Below are positions 1 to 8,269 of a stretch of 64,000 nucleotides of DNA, piece after piece. The notes beneath the pieces were generated by a model, which was not told the origin of the DNA, searched no databases, and saw nothing but the letters and a program-made list of their open reading frames with translations. The DNA is taken from positions 841,317 to 905,316 of the forward strand of contig NZ_LT727813.1 in assembly GCF_900162665.1 (NCBI RefSeq), read 5' to 3'. Source of the DNA: Oceanobacillus sojae (GTDB lineage Bacteria; Bacillota; Bacilli; Bacillales; Amphibacillaceae). Every line of letters starts with the position of its first letter. Position 1 is the stretch's first letter. A program made the position numbers and the translations under genes.

Positions 1-41
1 TACTCTATGAGCGGTGACATAACTAAAGGAGTGATAGTATC

Positions 42-638
42 TTGGAGATCCAAACAGAACGACTGATTATACGCCTGTTTACAGCTGCAGACAAGGATAT
101 TCAGGCGCTATATGAAATATTGAGCGATGAAGTCGTGAATCAATATTTGCCTTTATCCCCTCTCCAAAATATACAAGAAGCGGAAACCTATTATGCTGAA
201 AGGGTTCTTCCCATGTATCAAAACAATGCAGGATACTACTTGGCGATTTGTCTAAAAGAAAATAATCTGCCGATTGGCTATGTGACTGTCAGCCTGGGAG
301 AAGGACATGATTTTGGATACGCACTAAAAAAAGAATTCTGGGGAAATGGCTATGTGACAGAAGCAGGTCATGCTGTCATTGCAGAGCTAAAAGATACTGG
401 ACTCAAGTATATTACTGCAACACACGATATCCTTAACACCGCCAGCGGGAGAGTTATGCAGAAGCTGGGGATGATTTATCAATATTCTTATAAAGAACAA
501 TGGCAGCCAAAGGATATTCTCGTTACTTTCCGAATGTATCAGCTTAATTTAGATGATAAAAAAGACCGTGTCTTTAAAAAATATTGGAATATGTACGCTG
601 AACATTTTGTAGAAGATATTTCAGATCCCGGAAGATAA
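42..638 (+). CDS. GNAT family N-acetyltransferase
   Basis: Probable acetyl-CoA-dependent N-acetyltransferase of the RimJ/RimL-like GNAT group (198 aa). It opens with MEIQTERLIIR, the typical beta-1 of this subgroup. The acetyl-CoA binding region is recognisable around residues 85-110 (ALKKEFWGNGYVTEAGHAV), followed by the TASGRVMQKLGM helix. The start is TTG at 42, preceded by AAAGGAGTG at 25-33 with good spacing; no ATG is available in the right place. The gene appears monocistronic and ends inside a perfect terminator stem. The substrate cannot be told from sequence. Confidence 0.85.
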   Translation: MEIQTERLIIRLFTAADKDIQALYEILSDEVVNQYLPLSPLQNIQEAETYYAERVLPMYQNNAGYYLAICLKENNLPIGYVTVSLGEGHDFGYALKKEFWGNGYVTEAGHAVIAELKDTGLKYITATHDILNTASGRVMQKLGMIYQYSYKEQWQPKDILVTFRMYQLNLDDKKDRVFKKYWNMYAEHFVEDISDPGR

Positions 639-665
639 TCCCTTTCTAATATTGGGATTATCTTC
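631..665 (+). terminator. Rho-independent terminator
   Basis: A perfect 12-bp stem (GAAGATAATCCC 631-642 with GGGATTATCTTC 654-665) is followed by a short T-rich stretch. It contains the stop codon of the acetyltransferase gene. The rest of the gap to the tre promoter (666-848) shows nothing recognisable. Confidence 0.7.
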
Positions 666-848
666 ATTTATGTCAAAAGCAGGGCATTTGAAAACATCAA
701 CATTTACCTTATCTTCGTTTATCAGTTGATACGGTCCCAGTGAATAATTAACTGTGAATTTCATATATCTGCTTCACTTAATCTATCTTTCAACATTCCA
801 TATTCATTCAATTATATCAATTCCCCATAAAACAGCTTAAAATTTTTA

Positions 849-905
849 TTGACAAACTTGTATATACAAGTTAAACTGAAAACGTTAACACTTGTATATA
901 CAAGA
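849..905 (+). promoter_or_regulatory. tre operon promoter with two TreR boxes and a cre site
   Basis: Seen: TTGACA at 849-854 and TAAACT at 872-877 with a 17-bp spacer. The spacer is filled by the perfect palindrome ACTTGTATATACAAGT (856-871). TGAAAACGTTAACA (877-890) matches the CcpA cre consensus at every constrained position. A second copy of the palindrome core CTTGTATATACAAG lies at 891-904. Known: B. subtilis TreR binds TTGTATATACAA-type sites and is induced by trehalose-6-phosphate. Inference: TreR blocks polymerase at both boxes and CcpA represses from the start-site region. Confidence 0.9.
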
Positions 906-925
906 TATGAAAAGGAGGAATGACA

Positions 926-2359
926 TTGAGTAAATACACAGCTCCATCAAAAGAATTATTGGAAAAAGTCGGTGGAAGTGACAACATCTCTGTCGTGACG
1001 CATTGTGCAACCAGAATGCGATTTGTCTTAAATGATCCAGAAAAAGCAGATGTAAAAGCTATTGAAGATATCGATATTGTAAAAGGAACATTCACACAGG
1101 CTGGACAATTCCAGGTTATTATCGGAAATGAAGTCGCTTCCTTTTATAATGAATTTACGAAAATAGCTGGTGTCGGCGATACTTCTAAAGAAGATGTCAA
1201 AGAAGCAGCGAAACAAAATATGAATTTTATCCAACGGTTAATGGCGCACTTAGCAGATATTTTTACGCCGATTATCCCGGCACTTGTTGTAGGGGGACTG
1301 ATTTTAGGTTTCCGGAATGTCATTGGTGAAATTGAAATGCTGGAAAATGGAACAATGACATTAGCGGCATCCTCGCAATTTTGGTCGGGATTATATGATT
1401 TTCTCTGGTTAATTGCTGAAGCTATCTTTCATTTTCTCCCTGTTGCTATTACCTGGTCTATTTCCAGAAAGATGGGAACAACGCAAGTACTCGGAATTAT
1501 TTTAGGTCTTACACTCGTTTCACCACAGCTTTTAAATGCTTATGGCGTTGCAGAAGCAACAGAAATACCAGTCTGGGATTTTGGATTTTTCCAAATTGAA
1601 ATGATTGGTTATCAAGCACAGGTTATCCCGGCTATTTTAGCAGGTTTCGTATTAGCTTATTTAGAAATATGGCTCCGTAAAATCATCCCGCAAGTGGTAT
1701 CGATGATCTTTGTACCTTTCTTTGCATTACTTCCAGCTGTGATCATAGCTCATGTTGTGCTAGGTCCAATCGGCTGGACCATTGGTTCATGGATCTCAAC
1801 TGTTGTCTATGATGGATTAACTTCGGCATTTGGGTGGTTGTTTGCTGCAGTATTTGGTTTTGCCTACGCACCACTCGTTATTACAGGTTTACATCATATG
1901 ACAAATGCCATTGACTTGCAATTAATGAGCGAATTTAATGGTACAAATCTCTGGCCAATGATTGCTTTATCTAATATTGCACAGGGCTCTGCTGTTGTAG
2001 CAATGATTTACCTTAACCGAAAAGATAAGAAGGAGCAGCAGGTATCTATTCCAGCCGCTATCTCCTGTTATTTAGGAGTTACAGAACCGGCACTATTCGG
2101 TATTAATTTACGCTATTTGTTCCCATTTATCGCCGGTATGACAGGCTCTGCTGTTGCAGCAGTTATATCTGTCGGATCCGGTGTTATGGCTAACTCCATC
2201 GGTGTCGGCGGTATACCTGGAATTTTATCTATTCAATTACCACATATGCTGATGTTTGCTGTAGCTATGGTTGCAGCTATGGTGATTCCGTTTATCTTAA
2301 CAATTGTTCTATCCAGAACAAAAATGGGTGTAGATGCATACAAACGCTTAGGTAAATAA
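926..2359 (+). CDS. treP: PTS trehalose transporter subunit EIIBC
   Basis: Membrane permease of the phosphotransferase system that imports trehalose as trehalose-6-phosphate. The N-terminal EIIB domain (about residues 1-80) carries the phospho-cysteine in THCATRMRF (Cys27 from this start). The EIIC domain follows with about ten hydrophobic segments. There is no EIIA domain, as in B. subtilis TreP, so a separate glucose-type EIIA must donate phosphate. The start is taken as TTG 926: AAAGGAGG (911-918) lies 7 nt upstream of it, whereas the ATG at 920 is almost on top of the ribosome binding site. First gene of treP-treA-treR. Confidence 0.93.
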   Translation: MSKYTAPSKELLEKVGGSDNISVVTHCATRMRFVLNDPEKADVKAIEDIDIVKGTFTQAGQFQVIIGNEVASFYNEFTKIAGVGDTSKEDVKEAAKQNMNFIQRLMAHLADIFTPIIPALVVGGLILGFRNVIGEIEMLENGTMTLAASSQFWSGLYDFLWLIAEAIFHFLPVAITWSISRKMGTTQVLGIILGLTLVSPQLLNAYGVAEATEIPVWDFGFFQIEMIGYQAQVIPAILAGFVLAYLEIWLRKIIPQVVSMIFVPFFALLPAVIIAHVVLGPIGWTIGSWISTVVYDGLTSAFGWLFAAVFGFAYAPLVITGLHHMTNAIDLQLMSEFNGTNLWPMIALSNIAQGSAVVAMIYLNRKDKKEQQVSIPAAISCYLGVTEPALFGINLRYLFPFIAGMTGSAVAAVISVGSGVMANSIGVGGIPGILSIQLPHMLMFAVAMVAAMVIPFILTIVLSRTKMGVDAYKRLGK

Positions 2360-2365
2360 AAATAA

Positions 2366-2384
2366 GGAGGGAGTCTATCCCTCC
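2366..2384 (+). terminator. Intercistronic hairpin treP-treA
   Basis: GGAGGGA (2366-2372) pairs with TCCCTCC (2378-2384), followed by TCTTTC. It lies between treP and treA, so it may partly terminate transcription or protect the treP message and so lower treA expression relative to treP. The function is inferred. Confidence 0.55.
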
Positions 2385-2443
2385 TCTTTCATTGATATAC
2401 AACGGGAAATAATTGAAACAAAGCAGTATTTAGGAGGTTGACT

Positions 2444-4129
2444 ATGCAAGAAAAATGGTGGCAAAAATCCGTCGTCTATCAAATTTATCCAAAAAGCTTT
2501 AATGATACGACAGGTAATGGAATGGGAGACATTAACGGAATTACAGAAAAATTGGATTATATCAAAGAACTGGGGGTCGATGTGATTTGGCTTACCCCTA
2601 TTTATGTTTCTCCTCAAAATGACAATGGATATGATATTGCAGATTATTATGCCATTCAGTCGGACTACGGAACAATGGAAGACTTTGAAATAATGCTGGA
2701 AAAAGCACACAAATTAGAGTTAAAAGTGATTATGGATATCGTTGTTAATCATACATCAACCGAACATAAATGGTTCCAGGAAGCCAGGAAATCAAAAGAT
2801 AATCCTTATAGAAATTATTATATTTGGAAGGATGGCAAATCTGGAGAACCGCCGACAAACTGGGAATCCAAATTCGGCGGCAATGCTTGGGAATACGATG
2901 AAACAACTGGTTCTTATTATTTACATCTCTTTGATGTTACCCAGGCTGATCTTAACTGGGAAAATGAAAAAGTCCGCAATGATGTCTATCAAATGATGAA
3001 CTTTTGGCTGGATAAAGGGGTAGATGGCTTCCGGATGGATGTTATCAATTTAATTTCCAAAGACCAGCGTTTCCCAAATGATGACGGCAGTGTCGCTCCG
3101 GGAGATGGACGTAAATTCTATACAGACGGACCGCGGGTACATGAATTTCTCCATGAAATGAACCAGGAAGTGTTTAAAGGCCGTGAAACGATTACCGTTG
3201 GAGAAATGTCATCCACTTCTATGGAGGATTGTATCAAGTATTCGAATCCGGCACGCGAAGAACTGGGTATGACATTTAACTTTCATCATTTAAAGGTTGA
3301 TTATCCAAATGGTAAAAAATGGACAAAAGCACCGTTTGATTTTCTTTATCTCAAACAACTGCTATCTGACTGGCAGACAGGCATGCAGGAAGGCGGCGGC
3401 TGGAATGCGTTATTCTGGTGTAATCACGATCAGCCGCGAATTGTATCCCGCTTTGGAAATGATACAACCTATCATAAGGAATCGGCAAAAATGCTGGCAA
3501 CAACGATTCATATGATGCAGGGTACGCCTTATATTTATCAGGGAGAAGAGATTGGAATGACCAATGCCGGCTTTGATGATATTAGCCAGTACAGGGATGT
3601 AGAATCACTGAATATGTACAAAATAAAGAAAGCAGAAGGTTTATCCGATCAGGAAATCATTGAAATTCTTCAGGAAAAATCACGGGATAATGCAAGAACA
3701 CCAATGCAATGGGATAATACAGCCAATGCCGGATTTACAGAAGGAACTCCTTGGATCGGTCTTCCTGATAATTATCAGAAAATCAATACGGAAGCTGCAA
3801 CTGCTGATAAAACATCTATTTTTCACCATTACCAAAGACTAATCCAGCTTCGAAAAGAGTATCAAGTTATTACTGACGGAGAATATCAGCTCATTTTGCC
3901 CAATGACTTTGCAATTTTTGCGTATATAAGAGAAAATAAAGATACAAAACTATTAGTAGTAAACAATTTTTATGCAAAAGAAGCAAAGCTGGAGTTACCT
4001 GAATCGATTCATCGTACATTTACAGACAGTGAGATTTTACTTTCTAATTACACAGATTCTCCATCTTTAGTTTCAGATCCGATTTCACTGCGGCCGTATG
4101 AGTCTATTGTTTATTATCTAAAGAAATAA
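2444..4129 (+). CDS. treA: Alpha,alpha-phosphotrehalase
   Basis: Cytoplasmic GH13 hydrolase that splits trehalose-6-phosphate into glucose and glucose-6-phosphate. From the ATG the protein has 561 aa, the usual length. The catalytic triad is visible: Asp199 in DGFRMDV, Glu254 in TVGEMSST and Asp329 in NHDQPR. The N-terminus WWQKSVVYQIYPKSF is typical of the oligo-1,6-glucosidase/TreA branch; the tre context selects phosphotrehalase. ATG 2444 is preferred over the in-frame TTG at 2438 because AGGAGG (2432-2437) overlaps the latter. Downstream of treP and directly followed by treR. Confidence 0.95.
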   Translation: MQEKWWQKSVVYQIYPKSFNDTTGNGMGDINGITEKLDYIKELGVDVIWLTPIYVSPQNDNGYDIADYYAIQSDYGTMEDFEIMLEKAHKLELKVIMDIVVNHTSTEHKWFQEARKSKDNPYRNYYIWKDGKSGEPPTNWESKFGGNAWEYDETTGSYYLHLFDVTQADLNWENEKVRNDVYQMMNFWLDKGVDGFRMDVINLISKDQRFPNDDGSVAPGDGRKFYTDGPRVHEFLHEMNQEVFKGRETITVGEMSSTSMEDCIKYSNPAREELGMTFNFHHLKVDYPNGKKWTKAPFDFLYLKQLLSDWQTGMQEGGGWNALFWCNHDQPRIVSRFGNDTTYHKESAKMLATTIHMMQGTPYIYQGEEIGMTNAGFDDISQYRDVESLNMYKIKKAEGLSDQEIIEILQEKSRDNARTPMQWDNTANAGFTEGTPWIGLPDNYQKINTEAATADKTSIFHHYQRLIQLRKEYQVITDGEYQLILPNDFAIFAYIRENKDTKLLVVNNFYAKEAKLELPESIHRTFTDSEILLSNYTDSPSLVSDPISLRPYESIVYYLKK

Positions 4130-4144
4130 ATGGAGTTAGTTGCG

Positions 4145-4858
4145 ATGCGAAATAAGTATTTGATTATTTATCAGGAAATGGCTCAAAAAATAGAAAAAGA
4201 AACATTTAAAGCAAATGAATTCCTTCCGTCGGAAAATGAATTAGCTGAGCAATATCAGACATCACGGGAAACGATTCGGAAGGCTTTAAATCTGCTTGCC
4301 CAAAATGGGTACATTCAAAAAATCCGCGGCAAGGGATCGACGGTGATTGAACGGAATAAATTTGATTTCCCGGTATCCGGTCTGGTCAGCTTTAAAGAAC
4401 TGGCTGATAAAATGGGAGAAAAGCCGATTACAACGGTTCATCAATGTGCAAAAATCAGCGCAAATGATTTTATCCAGAAGCAATTAAAGCTGGCAGAGGA
4501 TCAGGAGGTTTGGGAAATCATTCGGACCCGTTCCTTCTCTGGACAGCGCATCATTTTGGACAAGGATTATTTAATAACCAAAACCGTTCAGCACATCTCT
4601 ATGGATATCGCAGAAGCTTCTATTTATGACTATCTTGAAAATAAATTAGGCCTTATCATCAGCTTTGCAAAAAAAGAAATTATTGTTGAGGAACCGACAG
4701 CAGAAGATCATGAGCTATTGGATTTAGAAGGGTTTTATAATGTGGTGGTTATTAAAAACTATGTCTATTTGGATGATGCGACATTATTTCAATATACCGA
4801 ATCCAGACACCGTCCAGATAAGTTCAGGTTCGTTGACTTTGCCAGGAGAGAACATTAG
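4145..4858 (+). CDS. treR: Trehalose operon repressor, GntR family
   Basis: GntR/HutC-type repressor (237 aa). The N-terminal winged helix spans residues 5-70 (LPSENELAEQYQTSRETI, then RKALNLLAQNGYIQKIRGKG), and a C-terminal UTRA effector domain covers about 90-232. The start is ATG 4145, with GGAG at 4132-4135; the ATG at 4130 touches the treA stop and lacks its own ribosome binding site. Known for the family: trehalose-6-phosphate releases TreR from its palindrome. It is the last gene of the operon whose promoter carries two matching palindromes, so autoregulation is expected. Confidence 0.93.
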   Translation: MRNKYLIIYQEMAQKIEKETFKANEFLPSENELAEQYQTSRETIRKALNLLAQNGYIQKIRGKGSTVIERNKFDFPVSGLVSFKELADKMGEKPITTVHQCAKISANDFIQKQLKLAEDQEVWEIIRTRSFSGQRIILDKDYLITKTVQHISMDIAEASIYDYLENKLGLIISFAKKEIIVEEPTAEDHELLDLEGFYNVVVIKNYVYLDDATLFQYTESRHRPDKFRFVDFARREH

Positions 4859-4903
4859 AAGAAGGCTGATATAAGTACTTAATTGCTTATATCAGCCTTC
4901 TTC
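4858..4903 (+). terminator. tre operon terminator
   Basis: Perfect 18-bp stem (4858-4875 with 4886-4903) followed by TCTTTAC, overlapping the last base of the treR stop codon. It ends the treP-treA-treR transcript. Confidence 0.88.
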
Positions 4904-5113
4904 TCTTTACAATATTCTTTTGACAGATGATTAGGGGATAACGTACTCACGTTAAAAATCAATAAAGCTGTCCATTTCCCGCTTCATACGACATTCGGGA
5001 GATCTTTTCGGATCGTGAAACCCCATCTTTTTTTCGCTTCCGCCTACGTTGCTTTCGTCTTTGGTTTTCCCATGCTGCTCTTCCTTTCCTAATTGTCGTA
5101 AACTCCTTCGTTC

Positions 5114-5527
5114 CTAATCTATTAACACTTTCTCCTCCGTATAAAACAAATGTGAAAAGCATCTGCAGTCCGATGAGCCAAACCCTTTTACCGGCGTTGT
5201 CCCGCCATTTTCCCGCCTCAGCCTTTCGAAAAGACCACATTCCCCTTCTATATCCGGATAAGTTTGCACAGCCTGAATTTGCAGGTAAGGACGTAAGTAA
5301 TCGATATGCCAGCGCAACTTTTTATCCATCTGGATATGCCGGTCCACCCGTGCACGAATATTTCGCTTTGCGCTTCCTACGTAAACATAATAACCCTCTG
5401 GAAAATTAAATTCTCCCAGTTTGCCGATAGTAACCGCTTCTGCATCTTCCGGAAGCCATGCCTTCACGCAATAAAGTGTATCCGTTTCCCGCACAGAATA
5501 ATTTACAGGCTTCATTTGTTTTGCCAC
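5114..5527 (-). CDS. DUF123 family GIY-YIG-like protein
   Basis: Small protein (137 aa) of the DUF123 family, a branch of the GIY-YIG nuclease superfamily. Visible conserved blocks: GYYVYVGSAKRNIRARVDRH, KKLRWHIDYL, ECGL and VKGFGSSDCRCFSHLFY. DUF123 proteins share the fold, but enzymatic activity is not established for most, so a nuclease role is only inferred. The start is GTG at 5527 or ATG at 5515; GGGGTGG lies 8 nt before the latter, and both are weakly supported. It appears monocistronic, between the tre terminator and the MerR-type promoter. Confidence 0.82.
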   Translation of the reverse strand: MAKQMKPVNYSVRETDTLYCVKAWLPEDAEAVTIGKLGEFNFPEGYYVYVGSAKRNIRARVDRHIQMDKKLRWHIDYLRPYLQIQAVQTYPDIEGECGLFERLRRENGGTTPVKGFGSSDCRCFSHLFYTEEKVLID

Positions 5528-5673
5528 CCCGATTGCTCTTGATTCCGTTTAAGAAATTTCTCAAAACGTTCTTCGCTTCCTATTTGTTATTATTATATCT
5601 TAAAAAATCAGCTGACAAAATGATCAACGTCTAATATACAATTTCCCTTCAAAATCTTTTTATAAATTTAAAC

Positions 5674-5704
5674 TTGAACCTTACGTCACGTAATGTTTTA
5701 TCCT
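5674..5704 (+). promoter_or_regulatory. MerR-type promoter with 19-bp spacer and palindromic operator
   Basis: TTGAAC (5674-5679) and TATCCT (5699-5704) are separated by 19 bp. The spacer carries the inverted repeat TTACGT-C-ACGTAA (5681-5693). An over-long spacer holding a palindrome is the signature of promoters activated by MerR-family regulators through DNA untwisting. A MerR gene lies two genes downstream, so autoregulation is inferred. Confidence 0.75.
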
Positions 5705-5727
5705 ATTATTAGAAGGGAGCAGATAAA

Positions 5728-6600
5728 ATGACGAATGAAATTATCAGAGCACTTGTTTTAGATAAAAGTATCCGTTTATACTTTACGGACAATACAAAAG
5801 TTCTACAAGAAATCATGGAATTAAGTAAAATAAAGGATAAGGTCTGTTATTTGGCACTAGCTAAATCTGTTTCCATTATGAGCCTGCTTTCTGTAACCTT
5901 AAAGACTAACGAGCGAATCAGTGCTGTTATTACATTGACTAATCAAAAGCAAAAAATTTATGCAGATACAGATGCAGCAGGAAATGTACGCGGCTATGTT
6001 AATCAAGCACTGTTAGAAGCGCACCAGCAGCAAAATTCAGATCAATCTCTTCAGGAATTTATCGGTCCAAATGCTTCTATACGGATGATGAAGGGATTTG
6101 AAATGAACCAATTCACAGGGATTACAGATATGTCTTATCAAAATATGGATGACGATTTTGCATATTATTTTAAACAGAGTGAGCAGACAGACACTATGCT
6201 TCAAACAAACATGGAATTTGATAATAATCACTTTCTTATCAAAAGCTATGGAATCTATGCTCAGGCACTTCCCGGGACAAAAGAAGGTTCATTAGAGTAT
6301 GTCCGGGAGCAATTTGCAGCAGAGAATCTTGCTCCTCTGCTGCTTGAAATGAATGATGCAGAAATAGAAAAAGAGTTAAATCAGCGCTTTAATAACTCAA
6401 AGGTAATGGAACGAAAATCGATACAATTTACCTGCCACTGCTCGAAGGAAATGTTTTATGGCTTTCTATTTTCGTTATCTGATGAAGAATTGCAAAAAGC
6501 TATCGACTTAAATATCTCTATCGATACAAAATGTCATATTTGCGGCAGACAATATACTTTCAGTCCTTCTGAAATAAAAACACTTTTACAAACGAGGTGA
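5728..6600 (+). CDS. hslO: Hsp33 family redox chaperone
   Basis: Hsp33-type holdase (290 aa), activated by oxidative unfolding in this family. The zinc redox switch is intact: Cys236 and Cys238 (TCHC), a 30-residue linker, then Cys269 and Cys272 (CHIC). The N-terminal domain carries the GNVRGYVN stretch typical of the family. AGAAGGGAGC (5711-5720) precedes ATG 5728. It overlaps no neighbour but is only 4 nt from a MerR regulator gene and sits behind a MerR-type promoter. B. subtilis keeps hslO near ftsH and cysK; this position suggests a second, specifically induced copy, which is inference. Confidence 0.88.
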   Translation: MTNEIIRALVLDKSIRLYFTDNTKVLQEIMELSKIKDKVCYLALAKSVSIMSLLSVTLKTNERISAVITLTNQKQKIYADTDAAGNVRGYVNQALLEAHQQQNSDQSLQEFIGPNASIRMMKGFEMNQFTGITDMSYQNMDDDFAYYFKQSEQTDTMLQTNMEFDNNHFLIKSYGIYAQALPGTKEGSLEYVREQFAAENLAPLLLEMNDAEIEKELNQRFNNSKVMERKSIQFTCHCSKEMFYGFLFSLSDEELQKAIDLNISIDTKCHICGRQYTFSPSEIKTLLQTR

Positions 6601-6604
6601 GTAC

Positions 6605-7327
6605 ATGCAAAATTACTGGACTACCGGTCAATTAGCCACTCTTACAGGTCTGTCCATCCGCACACTGAGATATTACGATCAAATCGGCTTATTTTCACCT
6701 TCACTTTATACAGAAGCAGGACATCGGCGCTATACCGGGGAGGATATGCAGCTGTTGTTACAAATTCTTGTATTGAAAAAAATGCATTTGCCTCTGGAGG
6801 AGATAAAAGAGATTATTCGTACAAGCAGCCAGGATATGCTGGGTACACTGGATCAGCAGATTAATCGGGTTAAATCAGAGATAACTATGCAGCAAAAGCT
6901 GTTACAGCAGCTGGAGCAGACCAGGATGGAAGCTGTTAAATCAGAGCGTATTTCCGTTGAAGGTCTAACCTCACTCTTTGAGTTAATCCAGTTCAATCAT
7001 TCCAGTTATTTTACAGAGGAACAGCTTCAAAAAATGAGAGAGTACTACCTCAATACAAGTGATACAGCTTTAAAACTAGGGAAAAAACAATTTAAGGATC
7101 TTTTAAAAGCATTAAAAGACAGTAAGGAAAAACAAATTCCTCCACAAGATCCGTCTGTGCAGGAGTTAGCAAAAAAGTGGCAGGGATTAACGAATATTTT
7201 TTCAGATGGAGATAATGGAATCACTAAGAATGCTGAAAAATTCTATGCTGAGAATCCCCAGCCTGCACTGCATTATGGCTTGGATAGTACGTTATATAAG
7301 TATATTCAGGAGGCCTTGGAAGAATAA
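6605..7327 (+). CDS. MerR family regulator (TipA-like)
   Basis: MerR-type activator (240 aa). The winged helix is at residues 5-75 (TTGQLATLTGLSIRTLRYYD, then GHRRYTGEDM), followed by a dimerisation coiled coil at about 80-118. The C-terminal half has the look of a TipAS-type effector domain (YFTEEQLQKMREYY near residue 140). It begins 4 nt after hslO, with GAGGTGAG bridging the two, so the genes are co-transcribed. The promoter upstream has MerR geometry, arguing for autoactivation on an unknown ligand. Confidence 0.87.
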   Translation: MQNYWTTGQLATLTGLSIRTLRYYDQIGLFSPSLYTEAGHRRYTGEDMQLLLQILVLKKMHLPLEEIKEIIRTSSQDMLGTLDQQINRVKSEITMQQKLLQQLEQTRMEAVKSERISVEGLTSLFELIQFNHSSYFTEEQLQKMREYYLNTSDTALKLGKKQFKDLLKALKDSKEKQIPPQDPSVQELAKKWQGLTNIFSDGDNGITKNAEKFYAENPQPALHYGLDSTLYKYIQEALEE

Positions 7328-7383
7328 AAGAAAAGAAACAAGTATGACAGTTCACTGCAGTAAATATCTATTTATATTAGAAA

Positions 7384-7417
7384 ACTTGGTTGTCACCAAG
7401 CTTTTTAGGTGACAGCC
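7384..7417 (+). terminator. Terminator after hslO-merR
   Basis: Two alternative hairpins are possible. CTTGG/CCAAG is followed by TTTTT (7402-7406), or a longer stem forms GGTTGTCACC (7388-7397) with GGTGACAGCC (7408-7417) through one G-U pair. Mutually exclusive stems can be a terminator/antiterminator, but nothing else supports that here. Confidence 0.55.
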
Positions 7418-7466
7418 TTAGTTACACTTATGCAGTAATAAAGTTTATACTTTCTTAACTGTTAAA

Positions 7467-7504
7467 AAAGGCTAACATATGAAATCCAGTTTGAGTTAGC
7501 CTTT
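7467..7504 (-). terminator. Terminator of the toxin-antitoxin operon
   Basis: AAAGGCTAAC (7467-7476) pairs with GTTAGCCTTT (7495-7504). Read on the minus strand the stem is followed by a T-run, 12 nt beyond the toxin stop codon. Confidence 0.7.
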
Positions 7505-7515
7505 ATCTAAAATTA

Positions 7516-7830
7516 TTAAATTAAATCATTATACTTCTGGGCACCATATAAAACACGCATAACAAATACACTTTTGTCCTTAATTAAATAAAAAACAATA
7601 TAATTCTCAACAATAAGTTTACGATAACCTTTATCCTTTAATATATCATCTGCTACTAACTCACACGAAAATGGAAATATACCTAACCTTTTAATTTTAA
7701 GTTCTATCTTATTTATTAATTTATCCGCAGCATCTTGATTGTACAAATTTCCAGATATATACTTGTAAATTTCATCCAAATCTTTTACAGCTTTCGGAGC
7801 TATCTTAACTATATATTTATTATTTTCCAT
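7516..7830 (-). CDS. RelE/ParE family toxin
   Basis: Toxin of the RelE/ParE superfamily (104 aa). Recognisable features are the IAPKAVKDLDEIYKYI helical opening, a GYRKLIVENYIVFYLI beta core and the C-terminal VMRVLYGAQKY, where RVLYGARD-type endings are typical. Whether it cleaves mRNA (RelE-like) or targets gyrase (ParE-like) cannot be decided from sequence. It overlaps the antitoxin gene by 11 nt, the classical translationally coupled arrangement with antitoxin first. The operon has its own terminator, so it is likely still a functional unit. Confidence 0.88.
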   Translation of the reverse strand: MENNKYIVKIAPKAVKDLDEIYKYISGNLYNQDAADKLINKIELKIKRLGIFPFSCELVADDILKDKGYRKLIVENYIVFYLIKDKSVFVMRVLYGAQKYNDLI

Positions 7831-8083
7831 ACTTCTCTTTCAACTTTTCAAATACTTGTTCAGCTTCTAAAAAACTTTCCTCATGATTCAGCTGTTTTTC
7901 TGCTTGCGCCAATTTTTCGTATAGATCCAGCTTTGCTAATGATTTTTCATAAGTCTCCAAGCTCATCAGAACCATGTCGCCATAACCATTTTTTGTGATA
8001 AAAATTGGTTCCTCTAACTGATGGCATAATTCAGATATTTCCATTGTATTTCTTAAATCTTTTATAGGTCGAATTTCAGGCAT
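7820..8083 (-). CDS. Phd/YefM family antitoxin
   Basis: Antitoxin (87 aa). The N-terminal Phd/YefM DNA-binding fold is seen in IRPIKDLRNTMEISELCHQ and EEPIFITKNGYGDMVLMS, and a charged helical C-terminus binds the toxin. ATG 8083 is chosen because AAAGGAGGGAG sits 6 nt upstream; a longer reading frame to 8113 would place the ribosome binding site inside the coding sequence. A long AT-rich palindrome lies about 20 bp upstream, consistent with autoregulation by the antitoxin or complex. Confidence 0.88.
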   Translation of the reverse strand: MPEIRPIKDLRNTMEISELCHQLEEPIFITKNGYGDMVLMSLETYEKSLAKLDLYEKLAQAEKQLNHEESFLEAEQVFEKLKEKYGK

Positions 8084-8101
8084 TATACTCCCTCCTTTTT
8101 T

Positions 8102-8140
8102 ATATAATAACATAATTATGTCCTAATTATGTTATTATAT
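8102..8140 (-). promoter_or_regulatory. Palindromic operator of the toxin-antitoxin operon
   Basis: Perfect 17-bp inverted repeat (8102-8118 with 8124-8140) with a 5-nt centre. It lies just upstream of the antitoxin ribosome binding site and is rich in ATAAT-like -10 sequence. Autorepression through it is inferred from the family. Confidence 0.6.
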
Positions 8141-8269
8141 GCATTTTCCCAAGAAGATTCCTTCAATAATTTCTTTTTACTGAAAGTTTGCAACATCTAT
8201 ACAACTAACCTGATTTAATCTATAATTTAAATTTAGGTCATACTTTATACATATGAAAGAAGGAAAAAT

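Noticed and set aside
4959..5240. Arg/Lys-rich minus-strand frame of 93 codons
   Set aside because: Overlaps the end of the DUF123 gene in another frame; low complexity and no family features.
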